Shown in pieces: positions 10,630 through 23,747 of a DNA stretch of 64,000 nt. The notes under the pieces are model-generated. The model was given only the letters and a program-made list of their open reading frames with translations, searched no databases and had not been told where the DNA came from. Origin of the DNA: Hyalella azteca. Lineage: Eukaryota > Arthropoda > Malacostraca > Amphipoda > Hyalellidae. The position numbers were made by a program, and so were the translations under genes. Each line of letters begins with the position of its first letter. Positions within the stretch are counted from its first letter, which is position 1. The DNA lies in contig NW_025940701.1 of the NCBI RefSeq assembly GCF_000764305.2, positions 558,294 to 622,293 of the forward strand, read 5' to 3'.

Positions 10630-13600
10630 TCACGTATTTTTCAACATTTTAGTTTGATACGCTCGAACGAAATCTAACAACTGTAATTCTGGGAGGGAAA
10701 GCATTAAGCAGTTTTCATCCGTCAAATCCTCAATCGTAAAAGTTTCGACTAATATAGAATATTCTTGGAAAATTTTATTCGGTGGACGACCTTCGAATTT
10801 CTTCATTTTGCATTGTCCGAATATATCGTCCCGCGCTACCCGGAGCAGCTCCACCTCCTCTGCCATCTTTTCTGTTCCGTAGTTGCGGACGGCTTCTTCG
10901 TGCCGAAGTAGGAAATGATCGTATAACAACTGGTCTCCCTTGTTCAGTTTACGTATCTTTTCTCGTAACTTTTGCGTGAGTTTCTGTTTGTAACTGCGAC
11001 GTCTCGCATTCTTATTATAAAATACTATATCTTCATATTCCCAATTGAGTAATTTTTTCATGAGAATGAGACTTTCGTCGATCCTCTCCGCAATCATAAC
11101 AAGATCGAAAATTTTGTCCACTTCATTGATGATCTCTGTAAACTCACGGTCAGTTGTATTGGCTTTCACTGTGTAGCCCAAGTCGAACAACATCATATCG
11201 GGGCCGAACTTTTCTGCTGCTCTGTACATGTCGAATTGACTCTGAAAAATATTGTAGGATGCATTTACTCAGCCCCTTAACAAATAATCTTATATAGTAT
11301 TTCAAGTTAGCAAACAAGAAAAAGGTTGTCGTCAGCATATAGGTTATTTAATAAAGGAGAAAAAGTTGAGAATTCCCGTGGGCGAAAGAAATTATTAGAA
11401 ACATCTTACCCTGGCGAAATGAATGAGGAATATATCACCACGTTTTAATTTCCTAAAAACACAAATTCCTTCCACCGAAAAAAATTCGCCTTTTTCACTC
11501 ATGTTATTCATCGAAACAAATATTGTTCTACTGTAACATTGCAAGATGAACTCTGATGACTCACTCCAAATGGCAATTCCATGTACTGGGCGAGAGTCAA
11601 GTCATAGTAGTATTTAAGGTAGAAATAATTGTATAAACTTTCGAAGAGATTCACGGGATCCCGGACGACTGTGATGAACACCGAGTCTGGATGCAGAACT
11701 TTTCTGTGCTCTGGAAGGTTGAGGCGCGAGTGCACCGCAAAAATGTCCACCACACCTTTGCTCGGCAACAGGGGTTTGGGGATGAAGCCGGACTGAGGAA
11801 GAGAGGACGTTTGTGTTATACGAAAATAAGTGTTGAGTGTTTGATGGTATAAGTGTTATATGGTATAGGTGTTTGATGTATAAGTGTTTGATGGTATAAG
11901 TGTTGAGTGTTTGATGGTATGAGTGTTGAGTGTTTGATGGTATAAGTGTTGAGTGTTTAATGGTATAAGTGTTGAGTGTTTTATGGTATAAGTGTTGAGT
12001 GTTTTATGGTATAAGTGTTGAGTGTTTGATGGATACTGTAGGCTATACGCGATAGAACTGGTGAAGCTTAATAAATAATATCAAAATGAATCTAAATGCG
12101 AGTTGAATTCTATATGTGAGTTGAATGCTAACGAAAATTGTGAAGTTGAATGCATTTAAGGCCAAATAAGTTAATGGATGAGGAGGTATTCTGAAGACAA
12201 AAATCGCAAAGAATATATGCTCAAGCTTTTTTAATGCAGAAAAGTTAGTTATACAGTTTTGTCTGCGTAAGTTAAAGACTTACCTGAAATAGTAAAGGAT
12301 TTCCTAAGTAGTTTAGTGATGCGGGAAGAGCAAGTGTGAGGTTGTGGTTGTAAGCGTACCGAAGAAACATGTTCTGCATGAAGACAACATTCATTAACTA
12401 TTTTGAATAGAATCAGTGAGATTATTTAGGCATTATGCACATTATTCAATAACTATATTGTTACACGGTTATTTATTACCTCAAGTAAATAGTTGAATTA
12501 CCTATGCGGGCTGTAATTTTAATATGCAGAGGGTGCACACAAACTATATTATTTTTATTATTTTCATTATTCTTATTATTGCTTATTATTATTATTATTG
12601 TTATTATTATTATTGCTTATTATTATTATCATTATTATTACTATTTATCGCTATGTTCCCCCATAGTTAAATTGCCGCTGCACTCAGTAGTTGATAACTT
12701 GATATAGTAGACCGGCAGTGAAGCAGTTTAGTTAAGTATCACCTGCACTGATGACGAAGCGCATTTGTGTGTCTTCAGGAACATGATGTGCTGGACGGGC
12801 GAGCTCGGCGACGCCTCCGTGGTGCTGTGTTGATAAAAAAATTGAAATAAATTAATAATGTAATAATAATTAAATTAATATTATATTATATTATTAATAA
12901 AATTTTCAGACTATATATTATATAATAAATATATTTAACGCATTTAATAAACAATTTAAACTGTATTAAACGTACAGAATTTGCTAAATATAAGGTTATA
13001 AAGTTTGATATATATATAGACAGAAATATGAATGCACAACGTAGAAATATGAATATATTGCGAAATGTATTGCGTGTGTTGAGTTTGAGTTGAAATCAAA
13101 ATCGGACGATAATCTTCTTTAATGTTTTACAAAATGAGGTAATGCAGTGAACGCAAAGATTCTTTACTGGATAATCTAATGGTAATAAGGTGAAAACTAA
13201 AAATTACATTAAAATAAAAAAAAATGTGATTAAAAATACGTAACTAGCCAATAAATGTCTGCAACAGCGAAAGGCAGTTTAGCCATCTCGCTTAGCGTTG
13301 GAAAGTAAAAAAAGAAGAAATTTGTACCGTTTGTAAAAAAAAGATATGTGATTGATCGGATTAATTTTAGCTAACCTGTTAATAACAATAAGAAGATTTC
13401 TTGCTGCATAGAAGCGTCCAAATAAAAATAAGAATACAATTTTAATACCATAGATGACGATGCTTGAAAGCTAAAAGTTGTTTGCTAAATTGACCTTCGA
13501 AGTTATAACGCGGTAAGGATTCTGTACGAGTTCAAGAGCTGACTAGATAAAGACATCCACTTATTTAAAAATTCTCGCCGTAAATTTGGCAGTACATCGC

Positions 13601-15281
13601 AGGCACCATAGGGAAATTGTTCATAATTTCACAAGAAACTGATCAAGTCAGCGATTGAAGAATCGAAACTCTCTGTTCACAAATTGCTGGAGATTTATAA
13701 CGTCTTTTCCTCAACTTTGCGGAATTTAGTTCAACTGGAACAAAATGACTCTACTGTACTAACATTGTAATACAGCCAAGTTTTAATTATCATCAAATAT
13801 ATGGATTTTAATAACTTACCATAAATTGGGACGGATAATTAATTTTTGTAAAATGGTTTTAAATTGACATGAATAAAAAGTAGTGGAGTTTATCAGAAAC
13901 TGAAGAAAAAAATTGTTTCTGAAATAATGAGAATGCTTATAACATTCCTCAGAAGTATGAACTTTATCACATCAAGGACGAGGAACCAGATGGAATTGCT
14001 CTCTTCAATTTATGTATAAAGTTTTGGTTAATGCAACATGGAAAATTGGGAGATGATTCCACAAGAACGCTTTGAAAATGAATGAAATAAAAAAGGCAAT
14101 TGGGAATATGATGCTTATTATCTAAAAAGGCAACTGAGTATTGACACTGCAAGGAACGTTTTCCAACAAAAATAAAAACAAAGCCATCTTCATGACGTAT
14201 CTGATCTAGTACGAGAGTTGAGACATAACACAACATAGCGATGACGGCGCTGAAGTACGCGTGTAGGCCTTATGTTGCCTGTCGCCGATTCTTTTCCTTT
14301 TCGTGCCTTGTTCATAGATCTAAAATCGTGTCATTTGATCGGATCTTTTCATGACAGAAGATAACTTGAAATAGCTACTAGACTTAAACCGGATTCGATA
14401 TGGTGCCAGGCATTTCAAATCCGAACATATATTTTTCCATAGCTTTATCTAGTCTGTTCTTGAACGCGTTCATACTCGGAGCGCCAACGACGTAATCGGG
14501 GAGGCTGTTCATGAATCGAACTATTAATTACTGCGGTAGTTTCTAAGCCAAGTTACTGTATATCGCAATAATGATCGGAAATACAAAAATGTCACCATTA
14601 AAATGCTACTTAAATATTTACACGCATGTAAATATAGCGGATGACTTAAGACTTTACATCCACAGTTTCACTTTCCCCATTTGCACAAGACGTACCTAAA
14701 CCTTATACATCGACCGCAAACACACGACTAAACTAGCTTCCGCGATTCGGCCAAAGTCAAGCCAAACTTTCTCTGATTACATAAATGAAAAATACACAAC
14801 TTGTGTATTTTAACAATCCTTAACAACGCAACAAGGAAAGTAAGTGATTGTTAAGAAGAAGTTAAGTGTTAAGAAGAAGTTGAGTGATTTATTGAACTAT
14901 CAGCAATGGTGCAGTAACATCGCCATGTTTAAAGTAAGAACAAAATCAATTTATGCTTATCAAAATAAGTTTTGGTTAGAGCATCACAATATCTATCAGA
15001 TTTAATTGTTGCAGCAAACTTACACAACGCGCAAAAAATTAGTGCAGTGATGAAAATTTAATGCATCTATCATTACATATTACCTGCCAATGTGTCATAT
15101 TAGGAGTACGCTGTGTTCCCTGGTCTTTCGACGTGGCTGAACTCAAGCGCAAAAGGTAATCAAGACAAATATTTTAACTATCAAATTCGTACACATTCTC
15201 ATGGAGCAGAAAGCTGTACGTCGTGATGAGAGCGAAGCCGACCAGCACCAATACCAGTAGAAATTTGTTTAACTGCAACTT
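10630..15281 (-). CDS. Galactose 3-O-sulfotransferase-like (Gal3ST family) type II membrane enzyme
   Basis: Five minus-strand coding exons are supported: 15281-15193, 12824-12743, 12373-12285, 11792-11565 and 11241-10630 (TGA at the end). The first encodes a short basic start followed by a Leu/Val-rich signal anchor, expected to place the enzyme in the Golgi with its catalytic domain in the lumen. The second carries FLKTHKCASSS, the 5'-phosphosulfate-binding loop of Gal3ST enzymes, and the third RYAYNHNLTLALP. The fourth has FITVVRDPVNLFESLYNYF, which contains the 3'-phosphate-binding motif. The fifth has MMLFDLGY, LVMIAERIDESL and LLYDHF, all typical of galactosylceramide or Gal-3-O-sulfotransferases. 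The enzyme should transfer sulfate from PAPS to position 3 of galactose on glycans or glycolipids. The visible part is about 365 residues; family members are usually a little over 400, and an exon with the start codon is missing upstream. By my count exon 12373-12285 is 89 nt, one base off the phase needed by the next exon. This needs recounting, or it is an indel. Confidence 0.82.
11830..12032. repeat. 23-bp minisatellite in an intron of the sulfotransferase-like gene
   Basis: About eight copies of a 23-bp unit GTGTTGAGTGTTTGATGGTA plus TAA lie in the intron between exons 12373-12285 and 11792-11565. The array starts about 38 bp from the splice acceptor at 11793. Confidence 0.85.
12545..12650. 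repeat. Trinucleotide microsatellite (ATT)n
   Basis: Interrupted ATT/TTA repeats in an intron of the sulfotransferase-like gene. Confidence 0.85.
12830..14215. other. Intron of the sulfotransferase-like gene, no extra exon seen
   Basis: AT-rich sequence between the PAPS-motif exon and the signal-anchor exon. Splice phases of the two flanking exons agree, so no extra coding exon is required here. Confidence 0.45.
14222..14523 (-). mobile_element. 3' end of a non-LTR retrotransposon with reverse transcriptase C terminus
   Basis: Reading minus from 14523 gives an open segment ending at a TAA (14384-14386). It contains NSLPDYVVGAPSMNAFKNRL, the classic C-terminal signature of CR1/L2/Jockey-like LINE reverse transcriptase proteins (pattern W/F-NSLP-x-V-V-x-A-x-S-x-x-x-FK-x-RLD). 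A 3' UTR and a short GTTAT-like tail follow to 14222. It is 5'-truncated, as most LINE copies are, and sits in sense orientation in the intron of the minus-strand sulfotransferase-like gene. Confidence 0.82.
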
Positions 15282-17634
15282 CTGCAGGGATAAATGAAGA
15301 AAATAGGAGATGAGAGAACTTATTGATGCAGTATTATTGGTTACAGGGTTGAGAAATTTAACGCGATCAAGTTAACATTATAGTTTAACATTATATATAT
15401 AATCCTATCACATGGAATCGTTATGAAGTAGATTTGACGGAACCCGAGCGTTGCCGGAAATTTTATACCGACCATATACGACTACGTTCTATGAAATTCG
15501 TAAAATCGACACTTCTTTTTGTATATTTGTTATCAGAACAAATCATTTGTTAACTAATCATTATAATAACTAATTATAAATGTTATCATTTCTTAGCTAA
15601 CTAATCAGAAAAAGACCAGAATATTTGCTTCTATGAACGGAATTTAAATTATTTTCAACAGCTAATCGCTTCCCGTCTCCCGCCTGACGGACTTCGACCC
15701 TCGACCGTCTTTCATGCTATCGCTGACTCTACGATGTTTTTTTTGGTTCAAATGCACGACGTGGAAAATGAAGGTAAACATGACGTCATGATGAGCACGC
15801 ACTCCTACATTATTGAAGTGAATTTTTAGGATCGCTACATACCGTGTACGTAGCAACTCAGTGGCTCCAGGGTCAAAAGCGGACTATTAAATCTTGTAAT
15901 ATATTATATTACAATATAATATATTACCTAATATTTCTCGTCGATAATGCCCGGCACATGATGGGCCTATTGCCAATGGGAAGTGAATGAATTAAAAATG
16001 AATAGAAACGTGAATGAAATAAAATTAATTCTAACACATTCATCGTCTCTTCAACGGTAGCGTGGAGAATGATCGTGATTTTTCTGCCAGCGAGCTGTAC
16101 AAAAACTCCGCTGCAATAATGAATTTCATTATTGAAAAACTCCGCTGCCAATAATGAATTTCATACAATGTTGAGTCTTCTGCTGTCAGCTTAATTGTTG
16201 CCGAGTAAACTTACCGGCATCGAGTTCCAGCAATAATCCTGCTTTCATTGTGTGAAATTAATAATTTAATCGATCATTCGTTCGTCATTATGAGTGAATC
16301 GTGATGCGCTGAGTATCAAGGTTATGAAATATGTTTTTTGATATATCGATTGATTTAGAAATTTTTTATTGCATTTCAAACTATCTACACCAAGTGAAAG
16401 GAAAATGGAAAACTTTCAAACAGACTTATATATTACAAAAATCTCTGGAGAATTCGCACTATTCACTATCATACTTTTGAAGACAACCAATTTATATTTA
16501 TAATATAGTGCGATTTTAGAACACTATTTAAATGGAGCACACGCGTTAAAGTTCCAGATAGGATTATTCAAAGCAGTCAAATTTTCAAAAAGTTTCTAAA
16601 GCAATTAAAAGTTTTGTGATTGATTTTAGTGTCATCTGACAAATGTCTAGTGGTTCTATAATCAAGACCGCTTTAATTATTTAGTTTGCATTTTTTTTAA
16701 CTTTATTTAGTTTTAGTGTTGCATATAAATACATATGTACGTAACGCAATACCTTTTGCAGAGAATGGCCCATGATCTTGTGGACGGTGATAAGTATCTC
16801 AAGTTCTGTAGTTTCTTGAAAGTAATTTGGAAATTATTGACAAGGTGAAATCAAATTATGTAGTTTGTATCCAAGTTAAATAAAAAGAATTTTTTTGCAG
16901 AACGTCAGCGCAGCAGCGTATACATGAAATTGACAGCCCAGCTAATGGATCTTTGTTTTCTAACTAGAATGTACAAAACAGCCAAGCTGATCTGAAATTA
17001 ATCAAGAAGTTGCATTGGAATAAAACCCAGAATAGTTTATCAATTGTGACGAGAGTAAAATTATAAATTGATAAATGATTCAGACGTTGCAAAGATCCAT
17101 CCAAGCTAGAAATAAACAATGGAAAAATTATTTCACGATTAATAAGCGTTCATCAATAAAAACTGGCCGTGGTCTTCAATTTCTCAAATTGTCGGTCATA
17201 CTCGATTCATTATAAGCCATGAAATTATTCTCGCAACATGCCACTACTTTGAAATTTCTGTGCAGCTACCACAAAATGTGTGGTATTGACCAATACATTG
17301 TTTAAACAGTGACACCAATATCTTAACCATCACTGCACATTTATTAACGAAACTCGGATTCGCAAAAGAGAGGCACATCTCTGAGTAAAAATTGCATATG
17401 TTTGCCAGACGCACACTGCTGGTGAAACGATGTCAGGATGACCACTACTGTGGATGATATGAACGTCAAAAATAAAAATGAATTGCCGTATAATCTCTTA
17501 TCAGTATTGATGGCTGTTCGCGAGAGATAAAGGTCAGTTGTTGGCGTACGCTGGCCTCACAGATAAGTCACGGAAAACATGGCATTATGTTCTGCGCGAA
17601 TTGATTGAAACCGAACACTTTTTAAAAAATTAGA
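15282..17634. other. Upstream of the signal-anchor exon, nothing coding recognised
   Basis: Contains a perfect AT palindrome at about 15896-15927 (GTAATATATTATATT and its complement with a 2-bp centre) and a small direct duplication near 16090-16165. The 5' exon or exons of the sulfotransferase-like gene should lie in or beyond this region but I could not place them. Confidence 0.4.
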
Positions 17635-17753
17635 TCAGTACTCGCTGCAGTGAGTGACAGAGAGCGCATTTTCTCAAAATCGACGAAAATGTGAAGTCAC
17701 GGACGGACAGACGGACGGACGGACGGACATGACGAGCACAACAGCGCCTTTTT
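17635..17753 (+). mobile_element. Palindromic repeat family copy 2 (3' truncated)
   Basis: Same module order as copy 1. It stops at the GCGCCTTT segment where copy 3 begins in opposite orientation, so the two copies meet tail to tail. Confidence 0.85.
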
Positions 17754-17920
17754 AGCGCATTTTCTCATTTATGGAAAAAAGGCGCTATTGTGCTCGTCAT
17801 GTCCGTCCGTCTGTCTGTCCGTCTGTCTGTCTGTCCGTCCGTCCGTCCGTGACCACGACTTCGTCGACGAGAAAATACGCTCTCTGTCACTCACTACGGT
17901 GAGTACCGAGTTATATTTTT
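17752..17920 (-). mobile_element. Palindromic repeat family copy 3
   Basis: A full copy in reverse orientation, with an expanded (GTCC/GTCT)n tract. It forms a large imperfect inverted repeat with copy 2. Confidence 0.85.
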
Positions 17921-17945
17921 TCCATAAATGAGAAAATGCTATAAA
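17916..17945 (+). mobile_element. 3' fragment of the same repeat family
   Basis: TTTTTTCCATAAATGAGAAA with an ATGCT continuation repeats the terminal module of the family directly after copy 3. Confidence 0.7.
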
Positions 17946-18267
17946 AATTAATTTCATGTGAATTCCAAACCATACTTTGAGGGGATTTAACCCAGGCTTC
18001 CGAATGGCGCGCAAGATGCATCATCTGCATATAAAATGGCGGATTAACATTTTATAATACTGTGAAAGTTTGATGACTATACATTTAGATTCAACTTTGC
18101 TTGTTGAAAACGATAAATTTATCACAGACAAGGCGGGCAGAAAATCATTAAAGTAATGCGAGAAAATGAGACATATTGTGTGGTCACAGTATGTACGCTT
18201 AAAAAATTTATTTCTTATCGTCCGACAAGGAAGATGTTAATCCGGTATTACAGATACATTATAAAAA

Positions 18268-18403
18268 ATATAGCTCAGTACTCACTGCAGTGAGTGACAG
18301 AGAGCGCATTTTCTCATCGACGAAAACGTGAAGTCACGGACGGACGGACGGACATGACGAGCACAATAGTGCATTTTTCCATAAATGAGAAAATGCGCTA
18401 AAA
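18268..18403 (+). mobile_element. Palindromic repeat family copy 4
   Basis: Full module order with a short (GGAC)4-like tract. Confidence 0.85.
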
Positions 18404-18786
18404 AATAACACCGAGCATGACAAAGTTCACGGGTGGCCAAAAGAATGAAGAATTACCGATCGAAAGGGTCCGTGCTAAGTTCGAGTCAAACCCTTCAGAT
18501 ACAAGGCTTTATAATAGAGATAACGCTTGTGATGAGAGCCTCACGTGCCTTGTTTTCATGGGATTCCCTTTTGCTGATATAGCGACTTACATGCATGAAA
18601 AATATGTTTACATTTTATACATTCAATATCTATGATCACCAAGCACAGAACAGCAAACCTGCAGTCATCCTGCACAGCGAGAAGACAATCTTTAGGGTTA
18701 AATATTAAATAAACTCATGGATTGTTCAACTATACCGAACAAATAACCGTCAGAGGTCGGAGATTAAATATTGATATTGCATGGCA

Positions 18787-18942
18787 TTTTTAGCGCATTT
18801 TCTCATTTATGGAAAAAATGCACTATTGTGCTCGCCATGTCCGTCTGTCTGTCTGCCCGTCCGTCCGTGACTTCACGTTTTCGTCGACGAGAAAATGCGC
18901 TCTCTGTCACTCACTGCAGTGAGTACTGAGTTATATTTTTTC
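18787..18942 (-). mobile_element. Palindromic repeat family copy 5
   Basis: Full copy in reverse orientation. It ends in TCACTGCAGTGAGTACTGAG and a TTATATTTTT tail. Confidence 0.85.
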
Positions 18943-20073
18943 TTTCAATAGTTAAAAGTGGAAATGCAAGTTTTTACTGCGAAGATGGATAAGTTAACAA
19001 ATATATCGTCACACCCGAGTGATAATCTCGTACGTCACCAGAATTAATTAATTTTCACAGCATGTAACCTTGATTATTGATAATAAGTGACCATAATAAA
19101 ACTATGTTGAAAACTAGATATAATAAATAATTAAAGACTCTCTTTGTGCACTGAAAAGTAGCAGAATAACGAGCGTTAGGCGCAGTGTGCTGCACGCTTT
19201 CTCAAGTTCAAAAATTAGGCTTGAAAATCAAGTTTCCGCCTCAAAAGCCGTGAATTTTCTAGCCATAGCTATACATCGACACGTAACGATGAAGCGAATG
19301 AATCAATAAAAATATTATCATTAGAAGTATTATTATTTATAAAATTTTTACTGTTCTAGCACGCACTTGAAAGTAAATGTCATAAAAATGCATTATCCGG
19401 AACATCTCGCAAATTTGATGCTGTTATTCAAAATAAGGCGATATAGTTAACAGTTCAAATTTTAGCTCCACATTCAATGCGTGAAAATTTAAAAGTACTC
19501 ATTCCTCGCATCGCGCGCTTCATATGAAGAACTTCTTTCCTGAATGATTCAGTAGTAAAGTCAATGAAAATTGAAGATTGATTTAAGGCGAAAAAAATAT
19601 GGAAGTAATAAACAAAGAAGGCTTAATAAAGTTTTTATTATATATAAATATATGTAGATTTTAATACCAATACGAAACTAGGACAACTACTGTATACGTA
19701 GAGGTGAATGCGTTGAAAATCCCTAATTTCTGGCATTCATCGAAGATACACGTTACAGAATTTTCATAATCAGCTGGGTCTCGAACCCACAACTCCATGC
19801 TATAATCAGGCTGTTCTTAACCACAAAGGGCACTTATGTGCTGAGTATTCGTGATAATTTGTACACAATATCTATTATACGGTCATACTTTAGTTATAAG
19901 TTAAGTAGGTAAGTATAAGTCAGGAGCTTCCCCTACAATGGTGCCCTCAAATACAGTGTTTCTAAAGGAAAATGGCTGAATTTCTGTTCAGTAGCCACAA
20001 CTCAACCAATTTCTAATGGATGTTCTATAAAGAAGTAGCAACATCATCACAAGGGCGTGCTGGAAGTCTAAAA
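18943..20073. other. Non-coding stretch with a tRNA-like segment
   Basis: No coding exon is supported. At about 19770-19830 the minus strand reads like a tRNA-derived promoter (TGTGGTTAAGAACAG, then GTGGGTTCGAGACCCAG), suggesting a SINE remnant rather than a working tRNA gene. Confidence 0.4.
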
Positions 20074-20191
20074 AATATAAGTCAGTACTCACTGCAGTGA
20101 GTGACAGAGAGAGCATTTTCTCAGACGGACAGACGGACATGGCGAGCACAATAGTGCATTTTTTCCATGAATGAGAAAATGCGCTAAAAAG
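20074..20191 (+). mobile_element. Palindromic repeat family copy 6 (internally deleted)
   Basis: Head and terminal modules are intact. The TCGTCGACGA and GTGAAGTCAC part is missing, so CATTTTCTCA joins directly to the GACGGAC tract. Confidence 0.85.
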
Positions 20192-23100
20192 GCTAAATAC
20201 ATCAATTTATCAAATCCTATCTCTATGGCAGTTTAAATATACTTTAATATCACTGAGAAGGTATTCATATTGGATACCTGATGTAATCAAATTATTTCCC
20301 AGGTATATCAATCTGTGATATGACATGTAATCATGTAAGAAATATAAAATTAGAAATTGATTTGAAACTATTTCTGCGCTTCCCGATGGTGCGTGCACGA
20401 TGCCAGTGAAATTTTTGCATTTTTGTATTTATCTTTAAACTTCCGCCTAGAATACTGCTCATTCATATATTACAGGAAATTTGCATATAAATTGTAGAAT
20501 GGGTTTGGATTCTTTCACTATTTCCATGCAAAAATGTGGCTTTGTGAAATATATATTTTAAAATAGTCTTTGTCTTTTTCAGCACCGAAATAATTATTCT
20601 TACCTGAAATATTTCAAATGTCACTTAATATTTTGCTATAGCGCTCCTCTAGATTTAATGTTGGAGTGGCAATGAAGAACAAGACGAAGGATAATGAAGA
20701 AATTTTTTCCTAACTCTATGTATCTGAGATACTGAAATGCTGGCGCTGAACACCGTGGACATTTTTGACATGTACGCGTCGGAAAATTGTTTCCGCTAAA
20801 ACGTTTAATCTGAAAACTTCTTTAATTAGATGAATGTTTGCACATTCCTGCAGTGCAAATGAACTAGGCTGACAAAAAGAGATAAAAATGTTTAAATTTA
20901 TCAACGAGTAAAGAAAGTACCATGAATACTGAACACTGAGCAGTACAATTGATGAAATTGCTTTAGGACGTAAATATTGCAAATGTTTGAACCAAAGGCT
21001 CACGTTGGAGAAATGGCACAAACTCGAAACTTTCAGGATAGTAGTCGAGTTTTATATTTTCATTCGCCATGCTGCACAGCCCATGAAATTTCATTAAATG
21101 AGTCACGGCACAATTGAGCCGTCAATAAAAGATGAATGCGTAGCTGGTGCGCCGAGCATCGATTGCGCGAGGGCGGCGAGGGAAGGTAACCGGGACCCAG
21201 AGGCAGGCATTCAGTGCATCACTGGAACTGGAGGAGGTTACAGTGCAGCTCTGCTTCTTCCACCTACAACGTGTCAAAACAAGCTCACATTTACATGTAC
21301 ATGCGGTGAAACATGTGAAAAATATTTCATTTAATAATTTTATTACAATGTCAGCGAATCGACTGACTTTCAGTTCATATACTAACAACTATAAGCACGA
21401 AACATTCGCATCTTCAAGGCCAAGTGTCATATCTACTGTAGTCCGTTCATGTAGGCAAGTTACGAAGATACTCGTAATTACTAAAAATTTGGCAAAATTA
21501 TGTGATACAATTTTGTGTGGTATTTTTAAAACATGTGTGCCATTTTAAAGAGAATATGCCATTAACGCATGTGAGTTGAACGACAAGCGCAATCGTTGAT
21601 GTGTTGTAAGGCTGCCTCTGGGGCGGCGTATCACGATCAGCTGATGAGAGGTGAGAGATATACTCGTTGAGCAAAATTTCTGCTCTTCAGATACTTTCAT
21701 AAAAATGCAGATAGCAAAATAATGCTTTATTATTCACTCGGATACAATACGTCTTAACGATGGCCCTGGCTTGTAATGACTATCCTCGTATGTTGTTCAT
21801 TTCCGTTCTAGTTGTAGCCTATTAAGTCTTTTTACTGCTCGTCTAAGCTGGTTACGACGGTTATAAGTGGTTCATGGCCTTTTTAGTTTTAGCTTTCAAG
21901 TTAAGTATGTAAGTACATTGGCAGTTGCGCACTAATAATAACTAAAAGCTTACATTTAATTAATCTCACTCTTAATTTATGAACTTAGCGAAACTTGAGG
22001 CAGAGCGAAATGAACATGCCGGTCTTTATACAGAGCAATTATTATTTACAAATATTAAATACGGACATATTAAATATGTTTCCGTTCCATAATTAGGAAT
22101 AATATAGGCCATTGATTTGAAATATATTAATCGGTCAACGTAGTCGCTTGTGTTCGGAAAATGACCAATAACAATGTTAATGTAGAATATCTTTTCAATG
22201 GATAATAACACATCAAGAAATTTTAAATCATTTATAGGAAAATATCTGCGCCGTGCGAATGTATTGTGTTACATTCGAGGTCGTGTACTCATCATCGTAT
22301 GATGATCGTAAGTTTCCTCATCGTTAATGTTCTAATTCAATGTCCACAATCGACAGAATTAGTTTTTAATATGAATGTCGGTACATATAAACGATCTTGT
22401 ACTTAACGACATATAGGATGTTGTTTTCAACGATATATACCAAGTAATTAACGAAATATACGACCTTATAATTAACGATATGCTTCGCTCATTTTGTCCT
22501 CTAAATTCATTGTGGTATCGTAAATCACCCAGTCAGACACACGGCCGAAGTAAAACATAACGAGCGCAATATTTGAGAACGCATGCCAGGGTTGATGCCA
22601 ATAGAATGCATATTTATATCCATCATAGGGCATAAATTTATATCCTTCGTGAGTGCAGACAAAAAATATTAATCATGTAACAGAACTGAACGTTGACCAC
22701 AGAGTGCATGATAAAAATGTATATATTTAGGTTTTTTGACCATTAAATGTACGGACAACGGAAAGGAATGCATTCTGCTCGACAAATGCGCATTGCCATG
22801 ACAATCTCGGGCGAGGGAATGTCATAAACGTGAGGGGAAACGAGGGCGGCGCAATGAGCTAGTGTCAGGGCGGCATACAATCTAGTTTTATTTTCGTACA
22901 AATAAAATATTCGTTTTATTAAAAAGCTGTCGTGTATCTTGTAAGGATTTGAAGCAAGAGTGCAGTAAATGTGGCGCGAGTCAGTATCATTTAAATGAGG
23001 TTGATAAGCGTTCTACGCAGTGTCATTTGGGAGTCGCAATCTTAAAGGATGCCGAGGTTAGGAAAATCAGGATACCAAGGTTAAGAAAATAAGGATTCCA

Positions 23101-23740
23101 AGGTTAATAAAATCAATGTGCAGATGTTAGAAAAATCAACGTGCCGAGAAAATATCCATTTTATATTCACGAAAAGATGGGCGCATGCAAACACGTATCA
23201 GGTAGCAACGTCTAACGTATACCCTGCAACAAAAATAAACTATATATGACGATGAAACTTGTATTTCCGGTGCTTTTAAATTAGTTTCGAGGAAAAATGT
23301 CATGCAGTTCGGTTTAAATTTAATTTTATAATTATCGAAACAAGAAAGCAAGAACCGGGATGAGGAGACGTTAACGATAGCACATCGTGCGGTTGAAGAA
23401 ACTTATTCTCTCCAAGCGAAGTTATGTTCTGCTAAATGTTTTGTCACTTTTTAGCTAAGCATAGTTTACAGCGAAGTATCTTACACTGAGCACACTATGA
23501 ATTAAAAGTCCAACCATCGACGAGGACAGGAAAGTTAAAGCTTCAAGATTATTTTTTTCCAAATCAATCTTCGACTGGATTGAGGCAGAATGCTAATAAC
23601 TCGCACTAGCTCGGCTCGATAGATTTTATTTTAAAGCCTTTCACATTTCAGGACGGTGGAATATTGTAGAAATTGAAGGCGCTATATCTTCATTTTTAGC
23701 TCCATGACGAGAAAAACTTCTAATCAGCATTATAGAAGCT
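20192..23740. other. Long non-coding stretch, no gene recognised
   Basis: Open frames of 60-133 codons occur near 20716-21548 without family motifs. A GC-richer patch at 21140-21260, and another at 22800-22880, might be untranslated first exons or promoters but nothing decides it. About four imperfect 25-bp units with GGTTAGGAAAATCAGGATAC lie at 23045-23135. Confidence 0.4.
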
Positions 23741-23747
23741 CGGTCTC

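Noticed and set aside
11410..11507. Possible extra exon of the sulfotransferase-like gene reading KLKRGDIFLIHFAR
   Set aside because: Its phase does not fit the upstream donor, while exon 11792-11565 joins 11241-10630 directly in phase 0 with a family-like spacing.
15896..15927. Perfect AT palindrome as a replication or regulatory site
   Set aside because: Very AT-rich sequence makes such palindromes likely by chance, and there is no supporting context.
21098..21548. Overlapping frames of 78-133 codons in a GC-richer patch
   Set aside because: No recognisable motif, and both strands are equally open. It could be a promoter or untranslated exon, but nothing decides it.
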